From: Molanna angustata
Lineage: Eukaryota > Arthropoda > Insecta > Trichoptera > Molannidae
Length of the DNA stretch: 64,000 nucleotides
Assembly (NCBI GenBank): GCA_963576475.1
Contig: OY754981.1
Coordinates: forward strand, 27,814,132-27,878,131
Direction: 5' to 3'
The notes below the pieces were generated by a model. The model had not been told where the DNA came from and searched no databases. It saw only the letters and a list, made by a program, of their open reading frames with translations. This document shows, piece by piece, positions 25,320 to 37,141 of this stretch (position 1 is its first letter; every line of letters begins with the position of its first letter). The position numbers and the translations under genes were made by a program.

Positions 25320-26325
25320 GTATAATGAAAACGCATATTTTTCTACAACAGAAAAAAATCTCATAAAAAAGGTATTACATTTGTGTAAGATCAAGACTAC
25401 CTTCAATAACAAGACTAAACAGTTAGATAATAATTATTTGCTACTCACTATGATTCTAATCCAATTAAAATGATATACCTATGGGTTCACAATTCGAGCA
25501 AATAAATCAGATTTATATTAATTATTGTAATTGCTCGAGCACAAACACAATGGTGTGGTTGTATAAATAAATTTAGCATTATACATACGCAAGCACAAAG
25601 TACAGCTGCATAAGTAGAAAGAATACTAAAAGTTACAAATAAAAAATGTAAAAACAGTAATTAAATTCAGAATACGCAGGTCGTTTAAGATAACAGTTTT
25701 TGAGTTCGTATTGAAAATTTAATCATATTTATACCTAAATATTAAAATCGTAATAAAACATTTACACACACAATTCACTATTAGCAATAAAGTGAATTTG
25801 GAGTTGACTTGTCAAATAAATTAAGGTTTATCTGTTATACTTTCGTTCAATTTATGCACGCTCTCAATAAAACACAGGGACGTTCCTAGCATAATGGAGA
25901 ATAAATCAACCTATTGACTAATAACGTATAAGTGGATATGTAGGTACACACACACACTTTATACGAAATAAAAAAAAATCCAGTGTTTGCAATAAAAAAA
26001 ATACGATATAATTATATAAATTTATTTATGATAACGAAATCATTCCAAGGACGCTCATCCTAAATAATTTTTGTCCCTGCGAATCGTGATCTACCGAAAG
26101 CTTCAATATTGCACTCCACGTAGGTATGCCAGAGAGTAGTTCCGTTTACACTCCACGATCATAACCAGCCGATTTTTTTGGATTCAACCAATTATTATAT
26201 AGAATTAGAATTCTGTTGTATCGATTCAGACGATCTTAATGTTAGACTCCTTTCTAAGGTCAAATTTTCAGACATAGAGTCAAATCCTGCACAGCCTCGA
26301 ATACCATCAAGATGTAGGAACTCGC
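25320..26325. other. AT-rich region, no gene seen
   Basis: A short (AC)n run near 25948. Nothing else recognised. Confidence 0.4.
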
Positions 26326-26327
26326 TC

Positions 26328-27306
26328 AGGGTATCGATTCTACAATCTCGCACAGTAAATGTCGTATTCGACTATGTCGCTTAAAAATGTCGAATGAAAT
26401 GTCGTATGGTAGGCTTTTAGCCTATTCTTGAAATCATTAAAATCGTTCGACATTGAAATGTCACATGAAAGAATAGGCAACATAGCATTTGGGATGCGTT
26501 TGAAATATTTTTTTGAGCATTTATTGCATATTTTTGCCGTTTTTTTCTATGGTTGTCAAAACACAGCCTTTTTCTATGCAATTATATGATTGATTTCTAA
26601 GCACTTAACATATTGTTCATTGTGACTGATTGTGACGCTTCCTGAATTCTCGAACAATTAGTCAATAATATTATAAAAAAAATTCAGAAAACAACTATAA
26701 AAATTTAATTTACTTTGGTAATTTGTCAAATAATTAGATAATTTGTCTCTTACTTTTACACAATATTCATTCTTTTACACAGTATTCATAAAGAACACAA
26801 GCATACAAACAAGACAAATATAACAAATACAAAACATATTAATGGAGAAATATGTGATAAGTAAACAAGGACATTTAACAAAACTTGTTTTTTGGAGCTC
26901 GTTAAAAAATAGGAACATTTACAAAACTTATTAATGGAGATACATATATTAACAAAGTGAAAGAATCCAATGTTTTAAAATGTTTTCGTCATCCATGTAT
27001 TTTTATATGTACTGTTAAATAGATAAAATAGCTTATTCGTCGAATTGCCACTGTGACTACAAAATAACGAAAATACTTGTTGATACAGACGCTTGCCGTA
27101 TGTAAATGCAATATGGCGACCATTTTTGACAGATAAAATCATGCGACATTGAATGTCGAGTGGTCCTATACCACTCGTCAAAATCTCGAATGATTTTCAT
27201 TCGACCATGTCGCATGTGAGACTCAAGAATAGCATATTCTAGAAATCGTGCGAAAGTAATAATATGTCGCATACGACATCGATAGTGCGAGATTGGAGAA
27301 TAGGGT
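26328..27306. mobile_element. Non-coding element with long terminal inverted repeats
   Basis: The left end (26328 on, with CAATCTCGCACAGTAAATGT) and the reverse complement of the right end (to 27306, with CAATCTCGCACTATCGATGT) match imperfectly over about 45 bp. Both continue into GTCGTAT-x-CGAC-type palindromes and further homologous blocks (CATTCGACATTTTTAAGCG, TAGCCTATTCTT). No coding sequence of a transposase survives. The target duplication could not be read. Probably a MITE or deletion derivative. Confidence 0.6.
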
Positions 27307-27309
27307 CCT

Positions 27310-28320
27310 ATATAGGAGACATCAAGCGGTGCAGTTCGTATATAGGAGAGGACCTTTAATCAGCCCCGTGGATAATGGATATCTACGCTTTGCAACTTCG
27401 TTAGACACCAGCTAGAATATTGGATTAGTGATTCTAAGGCAAACTACCATCATATATAACATTACAAAATTTCATCCTAACTAAAGCAGAATAGACATGG
27501 AGGATTCCTTTGTCTGTATGTCGTAAATAATTTTCTGTTGCACTAAGAAAGCTGTTAATGTCAACTGAAAATAACTTTATTTTCTCTTTATTTGCAAAAG
27601 AACGTGATGTGATTTTGTTATTATAATACACAGACATAAACATATAGTTAAAACAACTAACTATTCCCTGCTAAGACGCTGTGAGATGATAAATATAAAT
27701 ACCAGATCTCTCGGAAGCATTGTGGAATCAGACTACCCATTACTGTGTGTGAGACTTCCACTAATGGAATTCCTTGAGTGAATCATATTATAGGTTAGGT
27801 CCGACAGCCGAGTTGATTCAAGTCTTGAAAGCATGACATTAAAGAACCAAGCCACTCCTCGCATACAATAGAGCAGACCACGCAATCATTAATGGAATCC
27901 GATAAGTGAGAGAGCTTTGTGCTAGATACGAAAGATTATGAGGACAATGATCATATTTATTTAGTAGATCACGTCGCATCGATGTTGATTCAACTAAAAA
28001 CTGACGACAAAATATATTTTGAAACAAGTATATGAAAACGCGAAATTAAATTTCGTTTCGAAAAACTCGACCTTTTTATGATTTTTTATAGTTATTTGAA
28101 TGAAGACAACAATGGATATTAATATTTACATTTTTAATGAATATTTATTATATCTTGTTACAAAAATTGAATTATACACTACTGTAAAGTAAAAACGATA
28201 TTTTTTTTCCTTTCTTTTAATTATCAAGATATATGATTACATAAAACACAAATTAATACAATTTTATGATATTTTTTATATGAAACTAATTACGCATGGC
28301 AGTATATTAGAATTTAAGTT
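27310..28320. other. AT-rich region, no gene seen
   Basis: No supported feature. Confidence 0.4.
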
Positions 28321-28324
28321 TTAT

Positions 28325-28665
28325 TTTTCATACATACCTACATACTATACCCGAACAGGCAGGCAGAGAGAACCGAGCGCCATACGCCTCTATTTTTTGC
28401 ACACATTCATGGTTTCATTTACATCCATGCATCGTCTCATACATTCTCGTCGATTCACACGGTCCTGCCATCTCTTTCTGAGGCGCCCCCTGATTTTTAA
28501 TCTAATCATATATCATTTATATTAATTTAACCCGTCTCTTACACCCTTGTATATTTTTTTGGTCAGTCGTTCGTCATTCATTCTTTCGATATGCCTTAAC
28601 AACATTATACACATTCATTATACTTATAATATTCTTCTTTATCTTGCATTCTCTATTTATGTCCT
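28325..28665 (-). mobile_element. RTE-like LINE 3' fragment, minus strand
   Basis: Begins (reading +) with a CATACATACCTACATA tail. The reverse complement gives a decayed version of the C-terminus, including segments matching DIRRECKIERN, RMNDERLTKK and the RRCMDV region. Many stops and indels. Confidence 0.7.
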
Positions 28666-28669
28666 AATT

Positions 28670-29950
28670 ATGTCACGTACTGTTACATACTTAACTTAAG
28701 GCTCTACTGGTTCTCAAATGTGATTATTTACAGTGGGCGTTACCTCATTTAGTCAGTTAATAAAGACATTATCGTCTTGAAACTAATGACGCTGATTAAT
28801 TTTAGTATTTTTTACAGCTTAATAGTTCCAGAATCATAATAACTACTTGAAAATTATCTCGATTAAAAATAATCACGAAAGTGCCACTGAAATTCGCAGG
28901 ATTCACTGAAAAAAAAAGTTATGTTAAAATTAACCAAACTATAGTGACTACAAAACAATTCGTTTTGTACTACTAAATATTTTGTGCGCTTAGTAAAACA
29001 GTACAGTCATAAAAGGATTAACTTTTATTACTGATAAAGTTTTGGATAAAAACGCAGGTAGCTAGTTCGGTGGTCACAATTTTTTTTTCAGTGTTCCCTC
29101 GTTGTAAAAATATGATTTATATAATATGAATCATATCATGATATAAATAAATACTTGGACAGTTTTAGATTTTACGGCATTCACCTTCATTTAACTTAAT
29201 TTATAATATCCTTGTATTCTTTCTTCAAGGCATTCAGAAGGACTATTATTTTGTATGCTCTCCTCAAGGCATTCAAGGAACTCCTTTCATCATATATTGT
29301 TACTCTTAAAGACTAACTCATTTCTACAGTATGCATTCTACTTTTATGTTTTCTTTTCAATTCTTTATTAATTACCTACCTATTTAATATTGGATCAATA
29401 AAATAAAGTCTAATTGTCACTAAAATAATGCCCTGTATCAATAATAAAATATAAATGAATGTATCAATTAAGCGAATGTATCATTGGACTTATGCGGGGA
29501 AATATCTACTCATATTACAGCATCCCTTAAAGATAAGTTTATATTGGCAATATATTTCAATGTTCACGCCTAACTTAAATCCCAATGCCCTAACTCTCGT
29601 TCGGAACGAGAAGTATACGGCAATCAAAAACGGTTTTATGTCCATTATTTGTAGGCAACAAAGTAAAGGAGACACAAAGCTAAAACATTTATGGCGTTAG
29701 GACATCTTTAATGACAGTGTTTTAACTGTTTCACCGAGCAAAGACGACTTTTTTAGGGGCGTTTTAAATGGCACCGGATTTCGTAAATCGGCGCAGTGGT
29801 CTTCAACATTAACCTAATAGTGCAAGAACCTGCGATTCTAGACTTGCGTCATTTTGTATAGTGGCTCATACTTACATAATTTATAGGTACTTAAAGACAT
29901 AACAATTTACTATACTTTAAATGTGTCTGTAGGGGGGGTTTCCACCAACC
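28670..29950. other. AT-rich region, no gene seen
   Basis: An 81-codon frame at 29455-29700 and a 61-codon frame on the other strand overlap, with no recognisable domain. I treat both as chance. Confidence 0.4.
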
Positions 29951-29954
29951 AAAC

Positions 29955-29991
29955 CCTTACATTGACAGACACATTGTCTGTCAATGTAAGG
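29955..29991. repeat. 16-bp perfect hairpin
   Basis: CCTTACATTGACAGAC and its exact reverse complement, separated by ACATT. Function unknown. Confidence 0.8.
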
Positions 29992-30314
29992 CGTGATTTC
30001 AAATAGTAGTATATATAAAAAACACGCTTAGAACACCGCTTCATACTATAACTGAAGTGTTAAAATAGCATTATCAACATTTTGAAGGGTGTTATCTTCG
30101 AAAGCTACCACTACTCAGGGTTTATATTATCCAATCATCGTTTCCTGCTGTGGGATCCTTAAACAGAAAAAAAATCAGTCTTTATACAATGACGTAAATT
30201 TGGCTGTTGTTGGTCTATAAAGGGAGCATCATATAAAAATAACATGATGTATGTGAAATAATTTGACACATGGGAATAATTCGTTGTTAATGGCAGTGAC
30301 AGCTATAAAAAATT

Positions 30315-30672
30315 CTGTCACTGTTAATTATATATGTATGTACCTACTTACATGACATTGACACAAATGTTTTCACTGTTAAAATTACACTGACCGGTGT
30401 CATAAAAGTTTGATTTTCGCCGTTAATTATAAATGACACTGACCGGTATCAAAAGAAGAGTTTACTTTCACTGTGAATTATAAATTACATTAAATGGTAT
30501 AAAAATAACAGTTTTCATTCACTGATAAGTATAAATAAAATTGATGGGTATCAAAAGAACAGTTTACTTTCACTGTGAATTAAAAATTACATTAAAAGGT
30601 ATCAAAATAACATTTTACATTCACTGTTAATTATTAATAAAATTAATGGGTATCAAAATAACAGTTTTATGA
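30315..30672. repeat. Degenerate tandem repeat of about 51 bp
   Basis: Seven units each begin near TCACTGTKAATTA (about 30318, 30373, 30421, 30468, 30519, 30570, 30621). The later spacing is a regular 51 bp and the earlier spacing slightly irregular. Units also share GGTATCAAAAGAACAGTTT-like cores and, in the first ones, ACACTGACCGGT. Confidence 0.7.
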
Positions 30673-30674
30673 AT

Positions 30675-31340
30675 AATGAACATGTGACAAAGCAAGCCTA
30701 ACTACATAATTAAAAATCTGAAAGAAACGGAATGCAAGAGAAAGAAATGACATCTGAACGTTTATGACACGCTGCCTGGACGTAATTCAAGCAAAGTTGT
30801 GTGACAAGATAAAAGAATAAGGCATTGATTTCATTGTAGATATCCCGAAAAGGAAAACGCAATGATTACAAAACAAACATTATGACTATTGAAACTAATT
30901 TTTGTGTTTGAATAAAAAAAAAACAAGAACGTAGCGGGCCGCGATGTTATGTTTTACATTTCCTGTCCGAAGGTACTTTCAACACATGGTTTGTAAAGAG
31001 ATTGGTAAATTTTATGGACCACAAGTCAATTTAAAAGTACAAAGGGGGTGTCATTTTATGATTATTGTGTAAATAAAATAAAAGAAAACAAAATGGAATT
31101 GTTAAATACCAATGTTTAAAAATAACGCAAAAAATGTCAACAAGTACATAATGATTAAAATAGTCTAATGCAAATTGGTTACATACTCGTACATAGTAAA
31201 CACATTTTTCAAATAAACATTTGAGTGCTCTATAAAAAATCAGATTGATGTTTACAAATAAAAAAAAAATAGAAAATAATGTTAAAAATAAATAAAAGAA
31301 ATTCCATTTTCTATATAAAAATACATTAAAATTTAATTTA
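30675..31340. other. AT-rich region, no gene seen
   Basis: No supported feature. Confidence 0.4.
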
Positions 31341-31417
31341 TGTAATAATTAAATGAAACAAAACACAACTTTGTGTACACCACTACAATTAAAATTTTTA
31401 TTCAAATGAATAAAAAA

Positions 31418-31461
31418 TCCCTCTACATGTTACGAGAACAAAGTTCCCTTCCTCAGGAGGA
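31418..31461 (-). ncRNA. Hammerhead-like ribozyme motif, left arm
   Basis: Mirror copy, on the minus strand, of the motif at 31836-31879 with the same bases throughout, including the core substitution. Confidence 0.5.
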
Positions 31462-31835
31462 TACAAAGTATACTAAAATAAATTACAATATACAGACTTA
31501 AGGTAAACATAATGGGTGTCGTGTGGGCTGGGTTAAACTATTTATTGGTGGGGGGAGCAATGAAGTTATTGGTTAATTAATTTTTGTATTGGGAAAATAT
31601 TTAATATAGGGTTATTAGGAAATTGTGTTTGATTATTAATTATATTATTTCTCATGTTTAATAATCAAACACAATTTCCTAATAACCCTATATTAAATAT
31701 TTTCCCAATACAAAAATTAATTAACCAATAACTTCATTGCTCCCCCCACCAATAAATAGTTTAACCCAGCCCACACGACACCCATTATGTTTACCTTAAG
31801 TCTGTATATTGTAATTTATTTTAGTATACTTTGTA

Positions 31836-31879
31836 TCCTCCTGAGGAAGGGAACTTTGTTCTCGTAACATGTAGAGGGA
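31836..31879 (+). ncRNA. Hammerhead-like ribozyme motif, right arm
   Basis: Read 5' to 3': stem I strand TCCTC (31836-31840), core CTGAGGA (31841-31847, matching CUGANGA), one A, stem II GGGAAC-TTT-GTTCTC (31849-31863), GTAA (31864-31867, where GAAA is expected), then a tiny stem III (A-C ... G-T with loop AT). H17 is A at 31873, then the stem I partner GAGGG (31874-31878). Stem I gives five pairs including one G-U, stem II six pairs including one G-U. This is the order of a type I hammerhead with a minimal stem III, as described in Penelope-like elements. The A13-to-U change in the core probably abolishes or weakens cleavage. Activity is untested. Confidence 0.55.
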
Positions 31880-32084
31880 TTTTTTATTCATTTGAATAAA
31901 AATTTTAATTGTAGTGGTGTACACAAAGTTGTGTTTTATTTCATTTAATTATTTCAAAATGATACCACAAAGTAAAAAACAATCGTTCGTCGATGATGTT
32001 AATTTATGTATTTAAAAGATTGCTCTATGGCAATCAAACCCGCTTTAGCATCTATTGATCAAAGTCAGTTAAATAAGGCAATAT

Positions 32085-32225
32085 TAATTTCACGACTATA
32101 TGAGTTCGAATCCTGCCACGACCAATTTCGCTCACCTATAGCACACACATTTATGGTTAATATAGGGAATGTATGAGCATGTATATGTACTTGTTACAAG
32201 GATAAATTCATTCTTTAAAAAAAAT
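32085..32225 (+). mobile_element. SINE-A, 5'-truncated copy
   Basis: Begins near the B box (GAGTTCGAATCCTGCCACGA), then the body CACCTATAGCACACACATTT and ATGTATATGTACTTGTTAC, ending in an A-rich tail at 32215-32225. The A-box half of the tRNA head is lost. Confidence 0.75.
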
Positions 32226-32229
32226 ATTG

Positions 32230-34172
32230 TTTTGTTTGTTAAAATTTAAAATCCAACAAAATGATTATGATCCAGACATTGTATATCTTAATATGAACTT
32301 ATCCCCTGCAATAAGATGGAAAAAAGATCCTGTATGAGACGTGGCTTAAATTAAACTAGTTATGTCCAACGACTATAATATAATAATAATATATGTTATT
32401 GAGTCCCCACAATCCAGTCAGGTCTCCTCCGTGTGGGATTGGATAGTACTGGGATATGATTTATGTGTCTGCAAAGGAAGCAGCTGATTTAATAATATAT
32501 TATGATAATACGTGAACGGAATTATATATAATTATGCTATTTTTTATAAATCATATTTTAACGGCTAAATTTGCATAGAAATTCATCTTTTATATATCTA
32601 TCTAGATAATCGAAAATACAATTAAAATGTATTAAAAATAGACCAAATTTTTTTGTTTTTTAATGACTCTATAGACTATAATTTATGGCAAACGAATACG
32701 AAACGAAGTATGTATTTTATAGTGGAGACATTTTATATGGTTTCGCGGGCAAAATTTATTTAACACGTATCCAGACAGAAGGCATTGCGAAATAAATGTT
32801 TTTAGGTTTCTTTTAAGTCTGAAGCATTAATGCAAATTTCAAAACATATTTTTCCAGATATTTTTGTGTTTGTTGTGAGATATTTGGAAAAATAAAGCGA
32901 AAATTCAAATTTGATAACCCCTGACTGAGTGTAAAAGTTTTGTTGGCTTAAAATTTTCTATACTTTGTAAGCTCTGTGAATCAGGCGAAACAAAAGTTAT
33001 AAGGGGGGAACGGACACACACACACACACATATACACACTAAATGTTCTTCTCCGAATTCTGAGGTAATCCATATAAATATGGAATAAATATGCTGCGAA
33101 GCCTCTAATTTGGTGTTTTTTGACTTCAAAGTTAAAAAAACCAAGAAAATGTAGCCATACAAATCTCGCAGACCTTGGCTTGAAACATTGTCGATCTGTT
33201 AAGAGAAATAAATTCTCATGAACAAATCGACAGTTGGATTATGTTGATTAGTTTTCCATACATGACGCGACGGTTAATTTCTATTACTATTTTTTAAAGT
33301 ACCTTTCTGAAAAACGAAATGAAGAGTTAAAAAAAGCTCAAACCTTTTCCTGTTATAACAAATTACGAGATTTTCCTTAATTTAAAATCTCACAGCTTAA
33401 AATAACCTGACTCAGGGGTTACTTGAGGATATACTAAAAGTGTTAGATTAATTACTTGATTAAAGGATCCAATGTTGAGTGACAACCTATAGGAAGGAAC
33501 TTCTTTTTGGTACCAAGAGGATGCTGTAAGGACTTAATTGGAACCAAAGGTTCGTCAAAATTTTAATGGCTGCAGTCTAATTGGTGACAAATTGACTATA
33601 GTTAATTAGGATATTCTCCAATTATTTGATAAAGCAGGTATACGAGATTCATTAAGACGGTGTAATAATTTATCTTCGTTAGTATTAATGATAGGTAAAG
33701 CGAAAACTGTAAAAGAAAAAAAAAACAGCTTTTTATTATATTAAGATATAAGAACATATAATAAAAAAAATAGTTGTAATTTCACTGTTTGTTAATTAAT
33801 TATAAATAAAATAACATAAATTTTTTAAAAACTTATCTTTTGAATTTTAGTTAATAAATTCTAAAATTCAGCATAAATTCCATTTAAAAAATATTAAGTA
33901 TATTCGTTTTTCTAGAATTTTTTTAAAAATTTCTACATAATTATGTATCAAAAAAAAAGTAAATCACATAATAGGTACATATTATATATGTAGATACCAC
34001 AGAAACAAATAGAAGTCATCAATCCACAGATAAAATAGAAGTCAAGAGATAATGTCAGAGCGTTTTCCACCCGACAATTTTGCGGAGCGTTTGGTGCGTA
34101 AGTACACTCGACGTTCAATCTGAACGCCACAGAGTGTCTTTCGAGCGTCTGTTTTCGATCATTATGAACGGC
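32230..34172. other. AT-rich region with one foldback fragment
   Basis: 32790-32870 (TTTTTAGGTTTCTTTTAAGT, CTGAAGCATTAATGCAA, CATATTTTTCCAGATATTTT) matches the middle of the foldback elements at 36462-37141 and 58745-59343. A (CA)n run is at about 33015-33030. No gene supported. Confidence 0.5.
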
Positions 34173-34417
34173 TTACCGCCGGTTTCATAAAAATTAAAGG
34201 AGACTTAATGTCGACTTAAAAAAAATGCGTTTCATAACAACAAAATGTCACATAAAGATCACTTTAATTTAAAGCCCAGTGTCTCGCTAAAGGATTCTTT
34301 ACATGACATGTTCAACATAGATCGTATCGATATTTCAATGACAGATTGATTACGATTCGCAACGCGTGTTTCATTATTATTATAATTAAAACTTTTCTTC
34401 GACAGAATTACGAAATT

Positions 34418-34785
34418 ATGTTTTCATCTTCGAGTTCGTCAGAAGATGAATATTTATATACGGTTGTGCTGCGGCGAAAAGTAAAAGAAAGAAAAAGGAT
34501 TGACCATATGGAAAAAGTGGAATGAAAGTGAATTTTTTGATCGATTTAGATTTCATAAACAAACCGTCCTATATATATTTGATTTGATCAAGGATCAGTT
34601 GGGCGAATCCGAAAAGAGGTAAGTTTTCCAACAATATATTTTGCATTATACTCGATTTGCAAGTTTAGCAATACGCGAATGTAAATATTTGTTAATTTTT
34701 GGTTATGTGAATGTATCCATGTACCTAAACTATGTTTGTATTGTTGTTTCAGAGGTGGAGGCATACAACCGCTGTCGAAACTTTT
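34418..34785 (+). pseudogene. HARBI1-like transposase N-terminus, broken
   Basis: Starts MFSSSSSSEDEYLY and is frameshifted after about 35 codons. It continues as SEFFDRFRFHKQTVLYIFDL then IKDQLGESEK, which is the N-terminal region of HARBI1-type transposases. A donor (AAGAG|GTAAGT, GT at 34619-34620) and an acceptor (TTTCAG, ending 34752) are preserved. The next exon opens GGGIQPLSKLLV and then loses homology near 34785. No catalytic residues remain, so it is inactive. It lies in the correct orientation inside the decayed element. Confidence 0.75.
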
Positions 34786-35428
34786 AGTGCACCCGGCGTT
34801 CATTGTGAACGTAGCCCTGTATATAAATGTCGATGTTGGAATTTGGGCGTCAAATGAGCAGAATAAGGAAGGTCATTGTAAACGAAATGAGACTAACCAC
34901 AAAGCGTTAGTTTGGCCATATAGAAAGTATAAATGAAGAGCTACTAACAAAACAATAATAATAGGTAACAAAGAAAAATAAATGAGAGGAAATGACCAGA
35001 TAACTTAAACGATGTGAACAATATATTGAAAAAAGAAAAGTAAGAATTTTAAACAACAGACGAACGTTTATGATACGGTGTATGAATGTGATGCGATAAA
35101 GTCCATACAGAGTTTCTATTATAACGTCATAGTATTGGAGAGTAAATAACAAAATAGATTTATTTATTAAATATATTTCCTTTACAAAGGATGTATGCAT
35201 CATACAATGGACGAAACGTCAAAGGGCTAACATAAAAACCGGAAACCGTCAATAAATGATATTGAATAATTAACCGGATATGTCATAATAATAATAATAT
35301 ATAAGTTCCATTCTATAGGAATATAACATTAATAATATTACCCTTTTATAAAACTGATGGATTATAAGTATATAATTACACTACTCGATAGAAATAATTT
35401 AATTGTAAATATGACAAAAAAATCCTGA

Positions 35429-36295
35429 AAAGAAGAAGAAGGTGTGACTGTATGTGATCTAATGTATGCGGATGACAAAGTATTAATGGCTGAAAGCGTG
35501 GAAGACTTGGAATGTTGGGTTAAAATAGTATTCGATGGATGCATGCAAAATGGATTGAGAATGAATGCAACTAAATCTAAAGTGATGGTATTTGAGAAGA
35601 GCGAAAGACGAACAAATACGAGTGGAGAATGTACAATAAGAACAAGTGGATGAATATTTATACTTAGGAAGCATGTTTCAACGTGATGGAAGATTGGAAA
35701 AAGATATTGAAAGGAGAGTAACGGCAGGTAATAGAGTGAATGGTGCATTTAGACCGGTAATGGCTGACCCAATTATTTCGAGGCAAGCAAAGCTCGCGGT
35801 ACACAATGGTATCGTCGCACCGACTCTAATGTATGCTAGTGAGACATGGACATGGCAGAAGACGCATGAAAGTAGAATTAACGCGGTTGAAATGAGGTCA
35901 CTAAGACGAATGTGTGGTAAAACGAAGTATGATAGAATAAGAAATGAGGATATTAGACGAGAATGTATGATTGAAAGAAATATCGTAAGTAAGATGAAAA
36001 TAAATGATCTAAGGTGGTTCGGCCACATAGAAAGAATGAGTGATGACCGTCTGACAAAAAAAGTATACAAGTCTGATAAAAGAGGAACGAAAAGTAGAGG
36101 TTGACCAAGAAAAAGTTGGCACGATCACATAAATGGGATTTTGAAAGATGGTGATGTTAGAAGTAAGAATAATAGAAGAGCGTGTATGAGACGATGTATG
36201 GACGTGAATGAAGCGAGGAATGTATGTCAAGAGAGAGGAGTCTGGCGTTCGGTTCTCTCTGCCTACCCCAAATAGGGAAATGGCGTGATGGTATG
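35429..36295 (+). mobile_element. RTE-like LINE, 5'-truncated, 24-bp perfect TSD
   Basis: Perfect 24-bp direct repeats (beginning GTAAATATGACAAAAA) at 35405-35428 and 36296-36319 bracket this insertion. It starts at the RT catalytic box (LMYADDKVLMAESVEDLE), shifts frame near 35650 and continues as DEYLYLGSMFQRDGRLEKDI, then PTLMYASETWTWQKTH, SLRRMCGKTKYDRIRNEDIR, DLRWFGHIERMSDDRLTKKV. After one stop it resumes as PRKSWHDHINGILKDGDV and ends VWRSVLSAYPK. It finishes GTGATGGTATG. The frameshift and stop make it inactive. It is the longest coding copy of this family here. Confidence 0.9.
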
Positions 36296-36461
36296 GTAAA
36301 TATGACAAAAAAATCCTGATATTTTTATCCATTATTCATATCGATTCACGAATTAATTAATATGAACTGGCATGTGATTGAATGCTTAACAATTTTTTCG
36401 TTGCATTTTTACTCAGATTTTATAAATTCGTAAAAATCATGAAGAAAAAAATATTAATTAA

Positions 36462-37141
36462 GAGGGTGACTGCTGCCAACGTACCTATTTTTTCAATTTG
36501 ATATACCATCATTATTACTAAACGAATCATTTTGCAAAAAATAACCTAGTTAGTTTGGATATTAATAAAGAGAAATATACCTTAACTTTTTGACTATGTT
36601 CTGTATATATTCTTGTAGGAAAATAATAAGCATACCCCGATTTTAGACATTTATCTTAAATATCTAAAAAAATATAAGGTATAGAGCAATTTTTATTATA
36701 AATTAAAGAAGAACAAAATACCTGGAAAAATATGATATGACGTTGCATTAACGCATCAGGTTAAGTAAATAAACCAAAAAAACCTTTATTATGCAATGGC
36801 GCTGAATGGAAAATAAATTTTTTTTAGGTTTATTTACTAAACCTGAAGCATTAATGCAACGTCACATCATATTTTTCTAGATATTTTTGTCTTCTTTAAT
36901 TTAAAAAAAAATATATTACTCTACGCCTTATAGTTTATTAAAAATATATGACAAACGTTGAAAATCGGGGTATGCCATTATTTTTCTACAAGAATTTATA
37001 CAGAACATTATCAAAAAGTTCAAGTATATTTTTGTTTATTAATATCCAAACTATATAAATTATTTTTTTCAAAACGATTTGATAAGAAATAATGATGGTA
37101 TATCAAATTGAAAAATAGGTACGTTGGCAGCAGTCCCCCCC
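36462..37141. mobile_element. Foldback (MITE-like) element flanked by TTAA
   Basis: 680 bp with long imperfect inverted repeats. The left end GAGGGTGACTGCTGCCAACG corresponds to the right end read inverted (GGGGGGGACTGCTGCCAACG), and homology continues through most of each half to a centre near 36800. It is flanked by TTAA at 36458-36461 and 37142-37145, the target of piggyBac-type elements. No coding capacity. A second copy is at 58745-59343 and a fragment at 32790-32870. Confidence 0.8.

Larger units (their letters stand above)
31344..31953. repeat. 610-bp near-perfect palindrome, probable paired PLE terminal repeats
   Basis: Arms 31344-31639 and 31658-31953 (296 bp each) are reverse complements with hardly any mismatch around an 18-nt AT-rich spacer. 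Each arm contains the same hammerhead-like motif, so the palindrome consists of two head-to-head copies of one non-coding unit. Hammerhead motifs of this minimal kind are known from the terminal repeats of Penelope-like elements. No coding sequence is present. I infer a paired PLE terminal repeat. Such a long palindrome is expected to be unstable and may be young. Confidence 0.8.

Noticed and set aside
29455..29700. 81-codon frame as a host exon
   Set aside because: Open frames on both strands, no domain and no convincing splice context.
35362..36332. Long minus-strand frames across the RTE-like LINE
   Set aside because: Shadows of the plus-strand LINE coding sequence, as shown by the YADD box and shared C-terminus.
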